This document shows, in pieces, positions 54,097 through 63,056 of a stretch of DNA of 64,000 nucleotides; positions within the stretch are counted from its first letter, which is position 1, and every line of letters begins with the position of its first letter. The DNA is from Chryseobacterium sp. LAM-KRS1. GTDB taxonomy: Bacteria; Bacteroidota; Bacteroidia; Flavobacteriales; Weeksellaceae. The translations under genes were made by a program, and so were the position numbers. Where the stretch lies: positions 62,001-126,000 of the forward strand of contig NZ_JAAOIZ010000001.1 in the NCBI RefSeq assembly GCF_013184525.1, read 5' to 3'. Under the pieces are notes generated by a model. The model saw only the letters and a list, made by a program, of their open reading frames with translations, made no database searches and had not been told where the DNA came from.

Positions 54097-54127
54097 TAAA
54101 GCCGCTCAGAAATGAGCGGCTTTTATT
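54097..54127 (+). terminator. Terminator between the two M13 genes
   Basis: AAAGCCGCTCA pairs with TGAGCGGCTTT around a four-base loop and T residues follow. The next 230 bases to 54360 show no gene. Confidence 0.8.
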
Positions 54128-54360
54128 TACTTGCTGAGCAAATCATGTACAGTAGTTGGTAAATCTCAATCGGAAGAAATGGGTCTATACTTTTATTTCT
54201 ATAATCGGTATTTTTTCTCTAATTTCAAATCCTGGAGCTTATACTCTCTTAACCTGATTGCCATATTCCTCAACTTTTAACAATTTCTCAATTCTACCAT
54301 CTTACATAATGAAAATTCGTATATTTGGTAAGTTTGTGTAAAATCAAAAAACGATCTTTA

Positions 54361-56457
54361 ATGAAAAAGCTAAATATTGGGATACTTGCCTTTTCGGGTA
54401 TGGTATTTTTAAATTCTTGCGGAACAACAAAAACTGCAGAAAAAACTACTAAAACAGAAACTCCGGTGGCAACTACACAACCCGTAAAAGAAGAGGTGAA
54501 AGAAGAAGGGATTACCCTTTCTTACATGGATAAAAGTGTTCGTCCTCAGGATGATTTCTTTAATTACGTGAACGGAAATTGGGTGAAAAATACACAGATT
54601 CCGTCTGATAAAGCAAGCTGGGGTTCCTTCAATGCATTGAGGGAAAATGTGGATGATGCTTCCCTTGATATTTTGAATAAAATCTTATCTGAAAAATATT
54701 CTGATGGTTCGGAAGGGCAAAAAATACAGAATTTGTATGCATCTTTTATGGATGTAAACAAAAGAAATGCTGATGGATTAGCTCCTATTAAAGGTGATCT
54801 GGCTAAAATTGATGCCATTAAAAACCTTAATGATCTTCAGAAATATCTTTTGGATGCGACAAGATTAGGTGACAATTCGTTCTATGGATGGAGAGTAGGT
54901 GCAGATATGAAGAATTCTAAAATGAATGCTGTTTATCTTGGTGGACCGGATCTCGGATTAGGAAGAGATTATTATCAAAAAGTAAATGAAGCCAATACCA
55001 AAACTTTGGGTGAGTATACTACTTATGTAGGAAAGCTATTCGGAGTATTAGGATATAAAAACTCTACCCAGGCTGCAGAAAATGTGGTTGCCTTTGAAAA
55101 ACAATTGGCAAACTACCTTTTAACCCTGGAGCAGAACAGGGATGCCAATTTAAGATATAATCCTAAAAATGTTTCTGAGCTATCAGGATTGGTTAAAAAT
55201 GTAAACCTGGCTAAATATCTTGCAGATGCCGGAGTAAAAACAGATAAAGTTATTGTAGGTGAATTGAAATATTATCAGAATATGGATCAGTTCATCACAC
55301 AGAAGAATCTTCCATTATTGAAAGACTATTTAAAATATCATGTCATTAACGGTAATGCAAGCAACCTCGATGATGGTCTGGAGCAAATCCGTTTTGATTT
55401 CTACTCCAAATATCTTCAGGGACAAAAAGAACAACGTCCGATGAACAAAAGAGGGCTAAGCCTGGTGAATGGCGTTCTTGGTGAAGCTTTTGGAAAATTA
55501 TATGTTGAGAAATACTTTACTCCTGAAGCAAAAGAGCAGATGGAAACTTATATTGATTACATTCTGAAATCGTTCAAGACGCATATCAATGAAATGGATT
55601 GGATGTCTCCGGAAACAAAAGTTAAAGCGCAGGAAAAACTTTCTAAGTTCACCGTAAAAATTGCTTATCCGGATAAGTGGAAAGATTATTCTGCATTGAA
55701 AGTAGAAGCACCATCTAAGGGAGCAACGTTATATTCTAACTTACAGAATGTTGCCGCTTGGCAATACCAGAGAAGTCTGGAAAAAGTAGGCAAGCCTGTT
55801 GATAAAACTGAGTGGGGAATGACTCCACAAACGGTAAATGCGTATTATAGCGGTTCAAATAATGAGATTGTATTCCCTGCTGCTATTCTTCAGCCTCCCT
55901 TCTATAACCCTAAAGCGGATGCTGCCGTTAACTTTGGTGGAATAGGAGCTGTTATCGGCCACGAAATTTCTCATGGTTTTGATGATAGTGGTTCCCGATT
56001 CGATGGAGATGGAAATCTGAATAACTGGTGGACAGATGCTGACCGTAAAAACTTTGATGCAAAAGTGGGACAACTTGCAGCTCAGTATAACGGATATGAA
56101 CCTGTAAAGGGAAGTTTTGTGAACGGTAAGTTTACAAGCGGTGAAAACATTGGCGATCTTGGTGGAGTGGCGGTAGCATATGATGCATTGCAGATGTACC
56201 TTAAAGATCATGGAAATCCGGGATTAATCAGTGGATTTACCCAAGATCAGAGATTCTTCATGAGCTGGGCAACAGTTTGGAGGACTAAGTCTACGGATCA
56301 GTATATGGTAAATCAGGTGAAGACCGATCCGCATTCTCCTGGATATTTCAGAGCCTTTGGCCCATTGGTGAATCAGGATGCATTTATCAAAGCATTCGAC
56401 ATAAAACCTGGAGATAAGCTGTACAAAGCACCTCAGGATCGTATAAAAATTTGGTAA
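54361..56457 (+). CDS. M13 family zinc metallopeptidase, lipoprotein copy
   Basis: The product has 698 residues from the ATG at 54361. Unlike the first copy it has a lipoprotein signal (GILAFSGMVFLNSC), so it is anchored by a lipid. The catalytic region is almost the same: NAYYSGSNNEIVFPAAILQPP, GHEISHGFDDSGSRFD and GENIGDLGG. The Lys/Thr/Glu-rich stretch after the Cys is a flexible linker. The two copies share long stretches, so they arose by tandem duplication and now differ in location. The upstream in-frame start at 54325 would precede the signal peptide and is rejected. Confidence 0.95.
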   Translation: MKKLNIGILAFSGMVFLNSCGTTKTAEKTTKTETPVATTQPVKEEVKEEGITLSYMDKSVRPQDDFFNYVNGNWVKNTQIPSDKASWGSFNALRENVDDASLDILNKILSEKYSDGSEGQKIQNLYASFMDVNKRNADGLAPIKGDLAKIDAIKNLNDLQKYLLDATRLGDNSFYGWRVGADMKNSKMNAVYLGGPDLGLGRDYYQKVNEANTKTLGEYTTYVGKLFGVLGYKNSTQAAENVVAFEKQLANYLLTLEQNRDANLRYNPKNVSELSGLVKNVNLAKYLADAGVKTDKVIVGELKYYQNMDQFITQKNLPLLKDYLKYHVINGNASNLDDGLEQIRFDFYSKYLQGQKEQRPMNKRGLSLVNGVLGEAFGKLYVEKYFTPEAKEQMETYIDYILKSFKTHINEMDWMSPETKVKAQEKLSKFTVKIAYPDKWKDYSALKVEAPSKGATLYSNLQNVAAWQYQRSLEKVGKPVDKTEWGMTPQTVNAYYSGSNNEIVFPAAILQPPFYNPKADAAVNFGGIGAVIGHEISHGFDDSGSRFDGDGNLNNWWTDADRKNFDAKVGQLAAQYNGYEPVKGSFVNGKFTSGENIGDLGGVAVAYDALQMYLKDHGNPGLISGFTQDQRFFMSWATVWRTKSTDQYMVNQVKTDPHSPGYFRAFGPLVNQDAFIKAFDIKPGDKLYKAPQDRIKIW

Positions 56458-56481
56458 TTCAACCGAAAATTGTTAGAAAAG

Positions 56482-56524
56482 AAAAAATCCGTCTCTCACA
56501 TTAGTGGGGACGGATTTTCTTTTA
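56482..56524. terminator. Bidirectional terminator between the second M13 gene and the kinase-like gene
   Basis: AAAATCCGTC and GACGGATTTT form the stem with an extended G/C pairing around the loop. A-rich and T-rich tracts lie on either side. The kinase-like gene ends within the hairpin, at 56522. Confidence 0.75.
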
Positions 56525-57568
56525 ATATGCATTTTTATAATTCCGGATCACAAACTTTATTCCGGTTTCTATAATGTCTCCCATGGTTTTACAATATTTG
56601 AAATTTACATCGTAAGTGAGTTTTTGCAAAGCCGTCTTTAGTTCTGTAACATTGGCTTCCGGTGCGAGATCTTCTTTTTTCATAATAGAAATGAGTTCAT
56701 CAAATCTGTTTTTACTGCTGGTTACCCTTTTTACAATTTGTGAACGTACTTCTTTACGGTACTGTTCTATGGAACTGGGTTTCAGTTTTTCAAGTACCAT
56801 ATTGACCATTTGGCTGTTTTCTTTAAAATATTGGGGGAGGTATACCTTCAGATTTCCTTCATAAGTTTGTTGGTCAAAGTCAATGGGGCGGATTCTGTAA
56901 ATAACCTGGTCAAAATCATGTATTGGAATAATGACATAGTTATAAGAGCGCATGTCACCAAGGAGCCCAATAAGACAGCGTTCATTGAATTTTACAAACT
57001 CCTTGGAGATCTGGGCTTTTTCGGGCTCCGTACAATTGGGTAAGTGTTTCTTAATAAAAACATCACCGGGAATTCCTAAAATATGCTCTTCTATTAAAGT
57101 GTTTTTGTAAATCAGAAAGTTAATTCGATTAGGAGAAAGCAGATCCTCAAGCTCCAGTCCATAAATACGGGAAGCATCTGCCTGCTTAATATAAAAGTTA
57201 GTGTAATTGTCATTCAGAATATTTCTCACCCGGATTCGAAAAGGTTTAGAATTTCCGAAGGTGCAAAAGTCGATTGTATCCACTTTCAGGTAGGGTAAAG
57301 TAGCCTCATCTCCGTCAGAATGAAGAAGAGTATAGATCTTGTTTAGATTAGCTTCTATTTCTTTAAACTCATGTTCAGAATACAATACCCCAAGCCACAA
57401 AGTATCTTTACCATCATTATCCAGGATACTTACGCTGTCACTAAATCTCAGGAGGTCTTCATACAGAAAATGAATCTTGGTTATTCTGTTGTGTTTTTTC
57501 AGATATTGCTGTAATGCTTCTGAAACAGGAAATATTGGTTTTCTAAACGCTATCTTTACATCTTTCAT
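56522..57568 (-). CDS. Kinase-like protein of unknown function, divergent from tssB
   Basis: I do not recognise a named family for this 348-residue cytoplasmic protein. Four blocks resemble a protein-kinase or aminoglycoside-kinase fold. FYIKQADASRIYG (about 126-138) could hold the beta-3 Lys. LIEEHILGIPGDVF (about 158-171) resembles a hinge. GDMRSYNYVI (204-213) resembles the catalytic loop (D-x-x-x-x-N). RPIDFDQQTYEG (227-238) resembles the metal-binding DFG position. The C-terminal 100 residues are helical. It is divergent from tssB with about 250 bases between the coding regions. Its role could be regulation of the type VI sheath genes, but this is inferred from position. Confidence 0.4.
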   Translation of the reverse strand: MKDVKIAFRKPIFPVSEALQQYLKKHNRITKIHFLYEDLLRFSDSVSILDNDGKDTLWLGVLYSEHEFKEIEANLNKIYTLLHSDGDEATLPYLKVDTIDFCTFGNSKPFRIRVRNILNDNYTNFYIKQADASRIYGLELEDLLSPNRINFLIYKNTLIEEHILGIPGDVFIKKHLPNCTEPEKAQISKEFVKFNERCLIGLLGDMRSYNYVIIPIHDFDQVIYRIRPIDFDQQTYEGNLKVYLPQYFKENSQMVNMVLEKLKPSSIEQYRKEVRSQIVKRVTSSKNRFDELISIMKKEDLAPEANVTELKTALQKLTYDVNFKYCKTMGDIIETGIKFVIRNYKNAY

Positions 57569-57922
57569 AATTCTGTTTCTTTGTTTAAATATAAAGAATA
57601 TTTTTTTCAGTATTTTTTTCAGATATAAGAAGAATTTTTATTTTGTCCGGGATTTAACATCTTTGCATAAGGGTAAAGTACACCAGGATTTTATTTTATC
57701 TCTTTATAGCTTATTTTTATTTATTTTTCATAGTTTAGTGAGGTGAAAATGACATATTTAAGTGTCACAGACCAAATAGGATTAAATAATGTAAGAAAAA
57801 TCTTAACAAAATTTTGTATGTTGGAGTTTTTTTTTAAATTTAAACATTGGATTGGCGACTTATTCGATTCGTCGGGTAAAGCCGGTTCTAACCAAAATCA
57901 AAAATCTCAAAATAATAATAAT

Positions 57923-58369
57923 ATGGCAATGTTTAATTATGGTGTTGGCGGAAACGAGATAAAAGTAGACGCTAATGAAGCTATTCAGGAAATCCAAGAG
58001 AATAAGTCATTAATTGTAAGCCAGCTTACCACCGATGAATCTTATACCCCTGAAATTGTAACAGGATTAAAGACTGTGGATGACGTCTTCAAACATTTTC
58101 AACCTTCGATAAGTGTACAACATGAAACGGAAGATGGTAGTGTAATCAATGAAGAATTCCGTTTTCAAAATCTGGGAGACTTCACTCCTAAAAGCCTTAC
58201 GCAAAAATCAGATTATTTACAGCAACTTAGTATGGAACAGGAACAATATAATAAAATTGTCCGCCAGCTAAAAACCAATAAGGTTCTACGCAGTATGCTG
58301 GAAAATGAGCAGACAAGAGCTGCATTTGTGGAAGTGTTGAAAGAAGTGGCACAAGAACTTGAAAAATAA
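57923..58369 (+). CDS. tssB: Type VI secretion sheath protein TssB, Bacteroidota type
   Basis: The protein has 148 residues from the ATG at 57923 (MAMFNYGVGGNEIKVDANEA). It has TVDDVFKHFQPSISVQ and EEFRFQNLGDFTPKSL, the core of the TssB sheath subunit, and a helical C-terminus (LEQEQYNKIVRQLKTNKVLRSML-like) that packs on TssC. An upstream in-frame ATG at 57818 would add 35 residues of unlikely composition, with FFFKFKHW and poly-Asn, and is less likely. TssB and TssC form the contractile tube around the Hcp needle. The tssC gene follows 22 bases downstream. Confidence 0.85.
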   Translation: MAMFNYGVGGNEIKVDANEAIQEIQENKSLIVSQLTTDESYTPEIVTGLKTVDDVFKHFQPSISVQHETEDGSVINEEFRFQNLGDFTPKSLTQKSDYLQQLSMEQEQYNKIVRQLKTNKVLRSMLENEQTRAAFVEVLKEVAQELEK

Positions 58370-58391
58370 CCTAAAGACTTTACATTAAATC

Positions 58392-59753
58392 ATGGATAGT
58401 AAATTACAGGCAGCTGAAAGCCAACAACAAGGCCAGCAGCAACATTCGGGACAACCGAAAGGTAATCCCCTTGCCGAACTCAATAAAATTGGCGGTTTCG
58501 GTTTTGTAGAATCTGTTGTTGACGGCATCGCCAACATGAATCCTACCAGAAAAGCAAGAAAAGAAATATTTCTCACCGATAATAATAAAGGAGATGAAAG
58601 AAAAGAATTGCTACAGAAGATTAATCTTTGGGTAAGCCTTCTGGAAGGGAACGAATCTGCAGATAAAATGGCAGAAGTGTGTAAAAATAAAGCACAACAG
58701 GCAGAAAATAGTTTAAAAACAAATTTAAAGAACACTCTGGATACGGTTCGTCAGTTAGAAACCTCTTATCGTACAGTAGCTCAGTTCTATAAAAATACCG
58801 AGCTTGATAAGGTTGATAATGTAAGTATTGTGAATGCAAGCTTAGATCAGCTATCGGATCTTGATAATCCACTTTTCATCGATGCTATTGCTGAAGAATT
58901 CAAGAGTTATTATGATCGTCTGGATCTTAGAGACAATTATTCCCTTTTAGCCATTCCAGGCTATTTAGGATCAAATAAAGTAGTCGAAAAATGGGCAAAG
59001 ATCTGTAATGAGAACAAAGTAATGTTGGTTACCGATTTTGCTAATCTTGACAAACCGGATGACGTAGTGGATTTATTTCATTCTGCGAACCTTACCGGTG
59101 GAGAACTTCACAGAAGTAATGTAATCATGACCTGCAACTGGCTTGTAGGACGTGGAAGAGCTGAAGAAGTAGGTGAAGAAGAAAATGTGGAACTTCCACC
59201 TTCTACTTCATTGGCCGGTAAAATCCATAAAACATTAATGTCTCAGGTAGCGGCCGGTAAGAAACATGGTAACATCAACGAAGTAGATGCCGTAAAATTC
59301 GAATTGAAGAAAAGTGAAATTTCTCAGTTGGAAAAAATGGGATTGGTCCCGATGGTTAATGAATATGGCAAGATTATGGCCTTCTCTGCAAAAACGTTGT
59401 TTACAGGAGATAATATCGGTCTTCAGACTTATTCTGTAGTTCGTGTATTCGATTATGTAACCAAAGTTTTGCTGGATTTCCTTAACAGAAGAGCATTTGA
59501 AAACTGGACCGCTAAAAATGAAGATGATCTGAGAAGACAGATTGTAACCTTCCTTGATGGTATCAAAGGTCCGGATAAACTGATTGAAAAATTCAAGATC
59601 GTTCGTTTCGAACAGGATAAAGTAAATAAAGACAGGGTATGGCTTGATATCCGTTTAACGCCTTATTTCCCAACAAAGAGTTTCGTTATTAAATTGGACG
59701 GACATAAAGGGGATGATGGTAACGAATGGGAGTCTCAATATACTCAGGACTAA
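58392..59753 (+). CDS. tssC: Type VI secretion sheath protein TssC, subtype iii (DUF5458 type)
   Basis: This 453-residue protein matches the Bacteroidota TssC form (DUF5458). Seen features are the Gln/Ser-rich N-terminus, GFGFVESVVDGIANMNPTRKARKEIF, then LDNPLFIDAIAEEFKSYYDRLDLRDNYSLLAIPGYLG and the C-terminal FKIVRFEQDKVNKDRVWLDIRLTPYFPTKSF. It pairs with TssB to build the contractile sheath. Only these two sheath genes are in the window. Hcp, TssE, TssF, TssG, TssK, TssH, VgrG and the subtype-specific TssN to TssR are not here, so the remaining system must be elsewhere. Confidence 0.92.
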   Translation: MDSKLQAAESQQQGQQQHSGQPKGNPLAELNKIGGFGFVESVVDGIANMNPTRKARKEIFLTDNNKGDERKELLQKINLWVSLLEGNESADKMAEVCKNKAQQAENSLKTNLKNTLDTVRQLETSYRTVAQFYKNTELDKVDNVSIVNASLDQLSDLDNPLFIDAIAEEFKSYYDRLDLRDNYSLLAIPGYLGSNKVVEKWAKICNENKVMLVTDFANLDKPDDVVDLFHSANLTGGELHRSNVIMTCNWLVGRGRAEEVGEEENVELPPSTSLAGKIHKTLMSQVAAGKKHGNINEVDAVKFELKKSEISQLEKMGLVPMVNEYGKIMAFSAKTLFTGDNIGLQTYSVVRVFDYVTKVLLDFLNRRAFENWTAKNEDDLRRQIVTFLDGIKGPDKLIEKFKIVRFEQDKVNKDRVWLDIRLTPYFPTKSFVIKLDGHKGDDGNEWESQYTQD

Positions 59754-59773
59754 TATATCCTTACCAAATAATA

Positions 59774-59805
59774 AAAACCGATGCAATTTTACATCGGTTT
59801 TTTTC
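59774..59805 (+). terminator. tssBC terminator
   Basis: AAAACCGATG pairs with CATCGGTTTT around a seven-to-eight-base loop and a T-run follows. Confidence 0.85.
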
Positions 59806-59829
59806 TACCAAATTTATATAAAAATTAAT

Positions 59830-60291
59830 ATGTTTACATCCAGGTTTGCCTATTGCATACCCGTTTTCCTGATGCTTTTTATAGGCTGCGAGAAGAAATA
59901 TCAAAGCCCGAATTACTATAAAAAAGATCTTTTCGAAGATGAGAGACAGGAAGGGAAAGCTTACATTATGAATAAAGAAGAATGTATCGACGGCAGTGAT
60001 ATGGTTCTTGTCAGTTCAGATATAAAGCTCGTAGACAGCTCATCCGGTCGCGGGAGACCTATTTTTATTTACAGACTTACTTCCGGTGAGATAGAAAAAA
60101 CGACAAGAGACTCTGTGGTCACCTATCCGTTCCAGTTTCTATCCAACCAGAGACTAAAGCTTAAAAAAGATTCCATGTATGTTTTTCTGAAAAAACTTAA
60201 CGGATACCGTTTTATCGCAGAAGAGAAAAAGCTTAAGTATCAATGGCTGAAATCCGCTCCGGTATATACCCTAGGTACAGAAAGTAAATAG
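59830..60291 (+). CDS. Small lipoprotein of unknown function
   Basis: The product has 153 residues from the ATG at 59830. The signal MFTSRFAYCIPVFLMLFIGC ends in the lipid Cys, and the mature part is basic and beta-rich, with RGRPIFIYRLTSGEIEKTTRDSV. I do not recognise a family. An upstream extension from 59713 would overlap the tssC end and its terminator, so it is rejected. The gene lies just behind the tssBC terminator. A link to type VI secretion, such as a TssJ-like lipoprotein, cannot be supported from sequence alone. Confidence 0.65.
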   Translation: MFTSRFAYCIPVFLMLFIGCEKKYQSPNYYKKDLFEDERQEGKAYIMNKEECIDGSDMVLVSSDIKLVDSSSGRGRPIFIYRLTSGEIEKTTRDSVVTYPFQFLSNQRLKLKKDSMYVFLKKLNGYRFIAEEKKLKYQWLKSAPVYTLGTESK

Positions 60292-60294
60292 TTC

Positions 60295-60302
60295 TATCTT
60301 TG
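60295..60302 (+). promoter_or_regulatory. -7 element of mutY
   Basis: TATCTTTG matches TAnnTTTG, 79 bases before the mutY TTG start. Confidence 0.5.
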
Positions 60303-60381
60303 CAATTGCTTTGATTGATTTCCTATCCTATTTGTGAAATGATGTAAAAGGCAGGTTGAATTATTTAAACAGAGTCACTTT

Positions 60382-61416
60382 TTGGAAAAGAATTTTAAGG
60401 GTTCGGACTTTCTTCACGTCGGAAACAAGTTGCTGGGATGGTACAAGGAAAATGCCAGAGATTTACCATTCAGAAAAACAAAAGATCCATATAAAATATG
60501 GATCTGCGAAATTGTTTTTCAGCAAACCAGAATTGCTCAGGGGCTTAACCATTATAATAATTTTATAAGACGATTTCCGGATGTGAAATCCCTGGCGTCA
60601 GCAGAAGAAGACGAGGTCTTGCTTCACTGGAAAGGCTTGGGGTATTATTCCAGAGCAATCAATATCCATAAGGCAGCTCAACAGATCATGACAGATTTTG
60701 ATGGTGTTTTTCCTGCCCGGTATGAGGATATATTACAGCTAAAAGGAGTGGGGAAGTATACTGCAGCCGCAGTTTCGAGCATTTGTTTTAACGGACGCAT
60801 GCCTGCCGTTGATGGGAATTTCTACAGGGTATTAAGTCGTGTTTTCGCAGATGATTTTGATATTTCCGGTTCAAAGGCCTTTGCTTATTTTTCTCAGTTG
60901 GCAACATTAGTTATGCCGGAGAATGTCGGAGATTTTAATCAGGCCATGATGGATCTCGGATCTGAAATCTGTAAGCCCAAAAATCCTCTGTGTGAAAAAT
61001 GTCCGTTAGAAGATGATTGCCTGGCTTTTGCTTTGAACAAGGTTTCAGAGTTTCCGGTTAAAACAAAAAAAGTAAAAACAGAAGACCTTCATCTGCAGTA
61101 TTATTTTATTCATTACAAAGGCCAATTTGTGATCCAACAAAGAAAAGATGATTTTATCTGGAAGAAACTTTTTGAATTTCCGTCCTCTCTTCCTGAGGAT
61201 TTCAAGATATTTATAAAAAACCTTAAAACAGTTCAACATAAGCTCACCCATAAGAATCTTACCATAGATATTTATAATGTTGAAATCCCTTCAAAAGCTA
61301 TCTGGGAGGATTTTACAGTAAATAATCTATATATTGTAACGGACTACCGGGGATCACAGGATAAATCTTTTCCCAAGCCTCTGGAAAGCTATATCCAAAA
61401 CTCGTTGAAAGACTGA
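60382..61416 (+). CDS. mutY: A/G-specific adenine DNA glycosylase
   Basis: The 344-residue protein uses a TTG start, since no ATG lies in frame before the conserved LLGWYKENARDLPFR region. EIVFQQTRI carries the catalytic Glu. The helix-hairpin-helix LKGVGKYTAAAV and AVDGNFYRVLSRVF with the catalytic Asp follow. The iron-sulfur cluster site is C-x6-C-x2-C-x5-C (CKPKNPLCEKCPLEDDC). The C-terminal domain reads out 8-oxoguanine. The enzyme removes adenine paired with 8-oxoguanine. The gldD gene follows, a link known in Flavobacteriales. Confidence 0.97.
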   Translation: MEKNFKGSDFLHVGNKLLGWYKENARDLPFRKTKDPYKIWICEIVFQQTRIAQGLNHYNNFIRRFPDVKSLASAEEDEVLLHWKGLGYYSRAINIHKAAQQIMTDFDGVFPARYEDILQLKGVGKYTAAAVSSICFNGRMPAVDGNFYRVLSRVFADDFDISGSKAFAYFSQLATLVMPENVGDFNQAMMDLGSEICKPKNPLCEKCPLEDDCLAFALNKVSEFPVKTKKVKTEDLHLQYYFIHYKGQFVIQQRKDDFIWKKLFEFPSSLPEDFKIFIKNLKTVQHKLTHKNLTIDIYNVEIPSKAIWEDFTVNNLYIVTDYRGSQDKSFPKPLESYIQNSLKD

Positions 61417-61448
61417 AATTTGTCTTCCTAAATCTGAAATCTAATTTG

Positions 61449-61456
61449 TACTTTTG
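61449..61456 (+). promoter_or_regulatory. -7 element abutting the gldD start codon
   Basis: TACTTTTG matches TAnnTTTG and ends four bases before the ATG at 61461, so the transcript may be leaderless. Confidence 0.55.
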
Positions 61457-61460
61457 CAAA

Positions 61461-62018
61461 ATGATTAAAAAAGTCATTTTTATATTTGCGTCATTGCTTT
61501 TAATTTCATGTGGAAAAGATCCAATCCCAAAACCATACGGAGAACTGCGTTTGGAATATCCCACACCAAAATATCAAAAATTTGATCCTAACTGTGCTTA
61601 TAGTTTTGAATACTCGGATTTTGCAATGATCACAAATGCTAAAAGGCCTTGCTGGTACTATCTGAATTATCCTAAAATGAAGGCTAAGGTTTTTGTTACC
61701 TATTATCCGATTCAGAATGATTTTGCCGATCATATCAAAGAAGCTGAAAAGATGGTGTATGAGCACACCATTAAGGCCAGTGCCATTGACACTAAGTCTT
61801 TTGAATATCCCGAAAAGAAAGTCTACGGGAATTTTTACGAATTAAAGGGGCAGAGTGCTTCCAATCTTCAATTTTACATTACAGACAGTACAAAACACTT
61901 TGTAACTGCTTATCTATACTTTAATACAAGACCGAAACCGGATTCATTGGCTCCTGCAGTAAATTATATCAAGAATGATATGAAGCATCTGCTGGATACT
62001 TTCGAATGGAAAAAATAA
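61461..62018 (+). CDS. gldD: Gliding-motility lipoprotein GldD
   Basis: The product has 185 residues from the ATG at 61461. A lipoprotein signal ends in LLLISCGKD. The mature sequence begins PIPKPYGELRLEYPTPKYQKFDP and continues with CAYSFEYSDFAMITNAKRPCWYYLNYPKMKAKVFVTYYP, which matches GldD of Flavobacteriales. GldD is needed for gliding motility and secretion in Flavobacterium, and many non-gliding relatives also keep it. Neither gldE nor ssb, often nearby, is next to it here. The ATG start is preferred over the GTG-region frame five codons upstream. Confidence 0.85.
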   Translation: MIKKVIFIFASLLLISCGKDPIPKPYGELRLEYPTPKYQKFDPNCAYSFEYSDFAMITNAKRPCWYYLNYPKMKAKVFVTYYPIQNDFADHIKEAEKMVYEHTIKASAIDTKSFEYPEKKVYGNFYELKGQSASNLQFYITDSTKHFVTAYLYFNTRPKPDSLAPAVNYIKNDMKHLLDTFEWKK

Positions 62019-62045
62019 ATCAGTTTAAAATACATTGAAAAATAT

Positions 62046-62969
62046 ATGAAACTTTTAGTTGTTGGAAGTGTTGCATTTGATGCAATTGAAACACCGTTTG
62101 GTAAGACAGATAAAATTTTGGGAGGTGCCGCTACTTATATCGGTATCACTTCATCTATCTTAGGCGTAAAATCAGGGATTGTTTCTGTTGTTGGAGGGGA
62201 TTTTCCACAAGAGCATCTTGATATGTTTACCGACAGGGATGTAAATATCGAAGGAATTGAGATCGTGAAAGAAGGAAAAACATTTTTCTGGTCAGGAAAG
62301 TATCATAATGATTTAAATACGAGAGATACCTTAGCTACGGAAGTAAATGTTCTGGAAAATTTTGATCCGAAAATTCCGGATTCTATGCAGGATGCAGAGA
62401 TTTTGTTGTTAGGAAACCTTCATCCGGGGGTACAGCTGTCCGTTCTGGGAAAAATGAATGAACGTCCAAAACTTGTTGTCCTGGATACCATGAATTTCTG
62501 GATGGATACAGCGATGGATATTTTAATGGATATGATCGCCAAAACAGATGTGATTACCATCAATGACGAAGAAGCCAGACAGCTTTCAGGAGAATATTCT
62601 TTAGTAAAAGCGGCAAAAAAGATCCTTAAAATGGGACCTAAATATGTGATCATTAAAAAAGGGGAACACGGGGCATTACTGTTCAATGAAACTCAGGTGT
62701 TCGCAATTCCGGCACTTCCGTTAGAAGATGTTTTTGATCCGACCGGAGCGGGAGATACTTTTGCAGGTGGTTTTGCTGCATATTTAGCCAAGAAACAGAA
62801 GATCGATTTTGAAACAATGAAATCAGCATTGATCGTTGGTTCAGCAATGGCCTCATTTACTGTAGAGAAGTTCGGGACCGAAAGAATTGAGGAAGTAAGT
62901 GAATCGGATATGTTCAGCAGGCTGAGACAATTCAAAGAATTAACAACATTTGACGTTGAACTACAATAA
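62046..62969 (+). CDS. PfkB-family carbohydrate kinase
   Basis: This 307-residue protein starts MKLLVVGSVAFDAIETPFG and has ILGGAATYIGITSSILG, the substrate-binding part of the PfkB family. The catalytic motif DPTGAGDTFAGGFAAYLA is clear, with the Asp base in GAGD. No signal peptide is present. It phosphorylates a sugar, nucleoside or similar small molecule with ATP, but the substrate cannot be read from the sequence. It follows gldD after 27 bases and precedes the isomerase gene. Confidence 0.93.
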   Translation: MKLLVVGSVAFDAIETPFGKTDKILGGAATYIGITSSILGVKSGIVSVVGGDFPQEHLDMFTDRDVNIEGIEIVKEGKTFFWSGKYHNDLNTRDTLATEVNVLENFDPKIPDSMQDAEILLLGNLHPGVQLSVLGKMNERPKLVVLDTMNFWMDTAMDILMDMIAKTDVITINDEEARQLSGEYSLVKAAKKILKMGPKYVIIKKGEHGALLFNETQVFAIPALPLEDVFDPTGAGDTFAGGFAAYLAKKQKIDFETMKSALIVGSAMASFTVEKFGTERIEEVSESDMFSRLRQFKELTTFDVELQ

Positions 62970-63027
62970 ATAGATGTTTTTAAGAAATATTTATAATAAA
63001 AAATTTAGTGTAATTCGTTAAGAATTC

Positions 63028-63035
63028 TAAATTTG
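63028..63035 (+). promoter_or_regulatory. -7 element of the SurA-like gene
   Basis: TAAATTTG matches TAnnTTTG and ends 21 bases before the ATG at 63057. Confidence 0.55.
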
Positions 63036-63056
63036 CAACTTGTTTAAAATACTAAA

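Noticed and set aside
57748..57765. TGACA...TGTCA inverted repeat as an operator
   Set aside because: Arms of only five bases in an AT-rich gap are expected by chance and the position has no clear relation to a promoter.
57743..57922. 60-residue extension of TssB from the upstream start at 57743
   Set aside because: The added sequence contains FFFKFKHW and a poly-Asn run, has no similarity to known TssB, and the standard start MAMFNYGVGG follows it.
59830..60291. TssJ-like lipoprotein because it follows tssC
   Set aside because: The sequence has no visible TssJ features, subtype iii systems do not use classical TssJ, and a terminator separates the genes.
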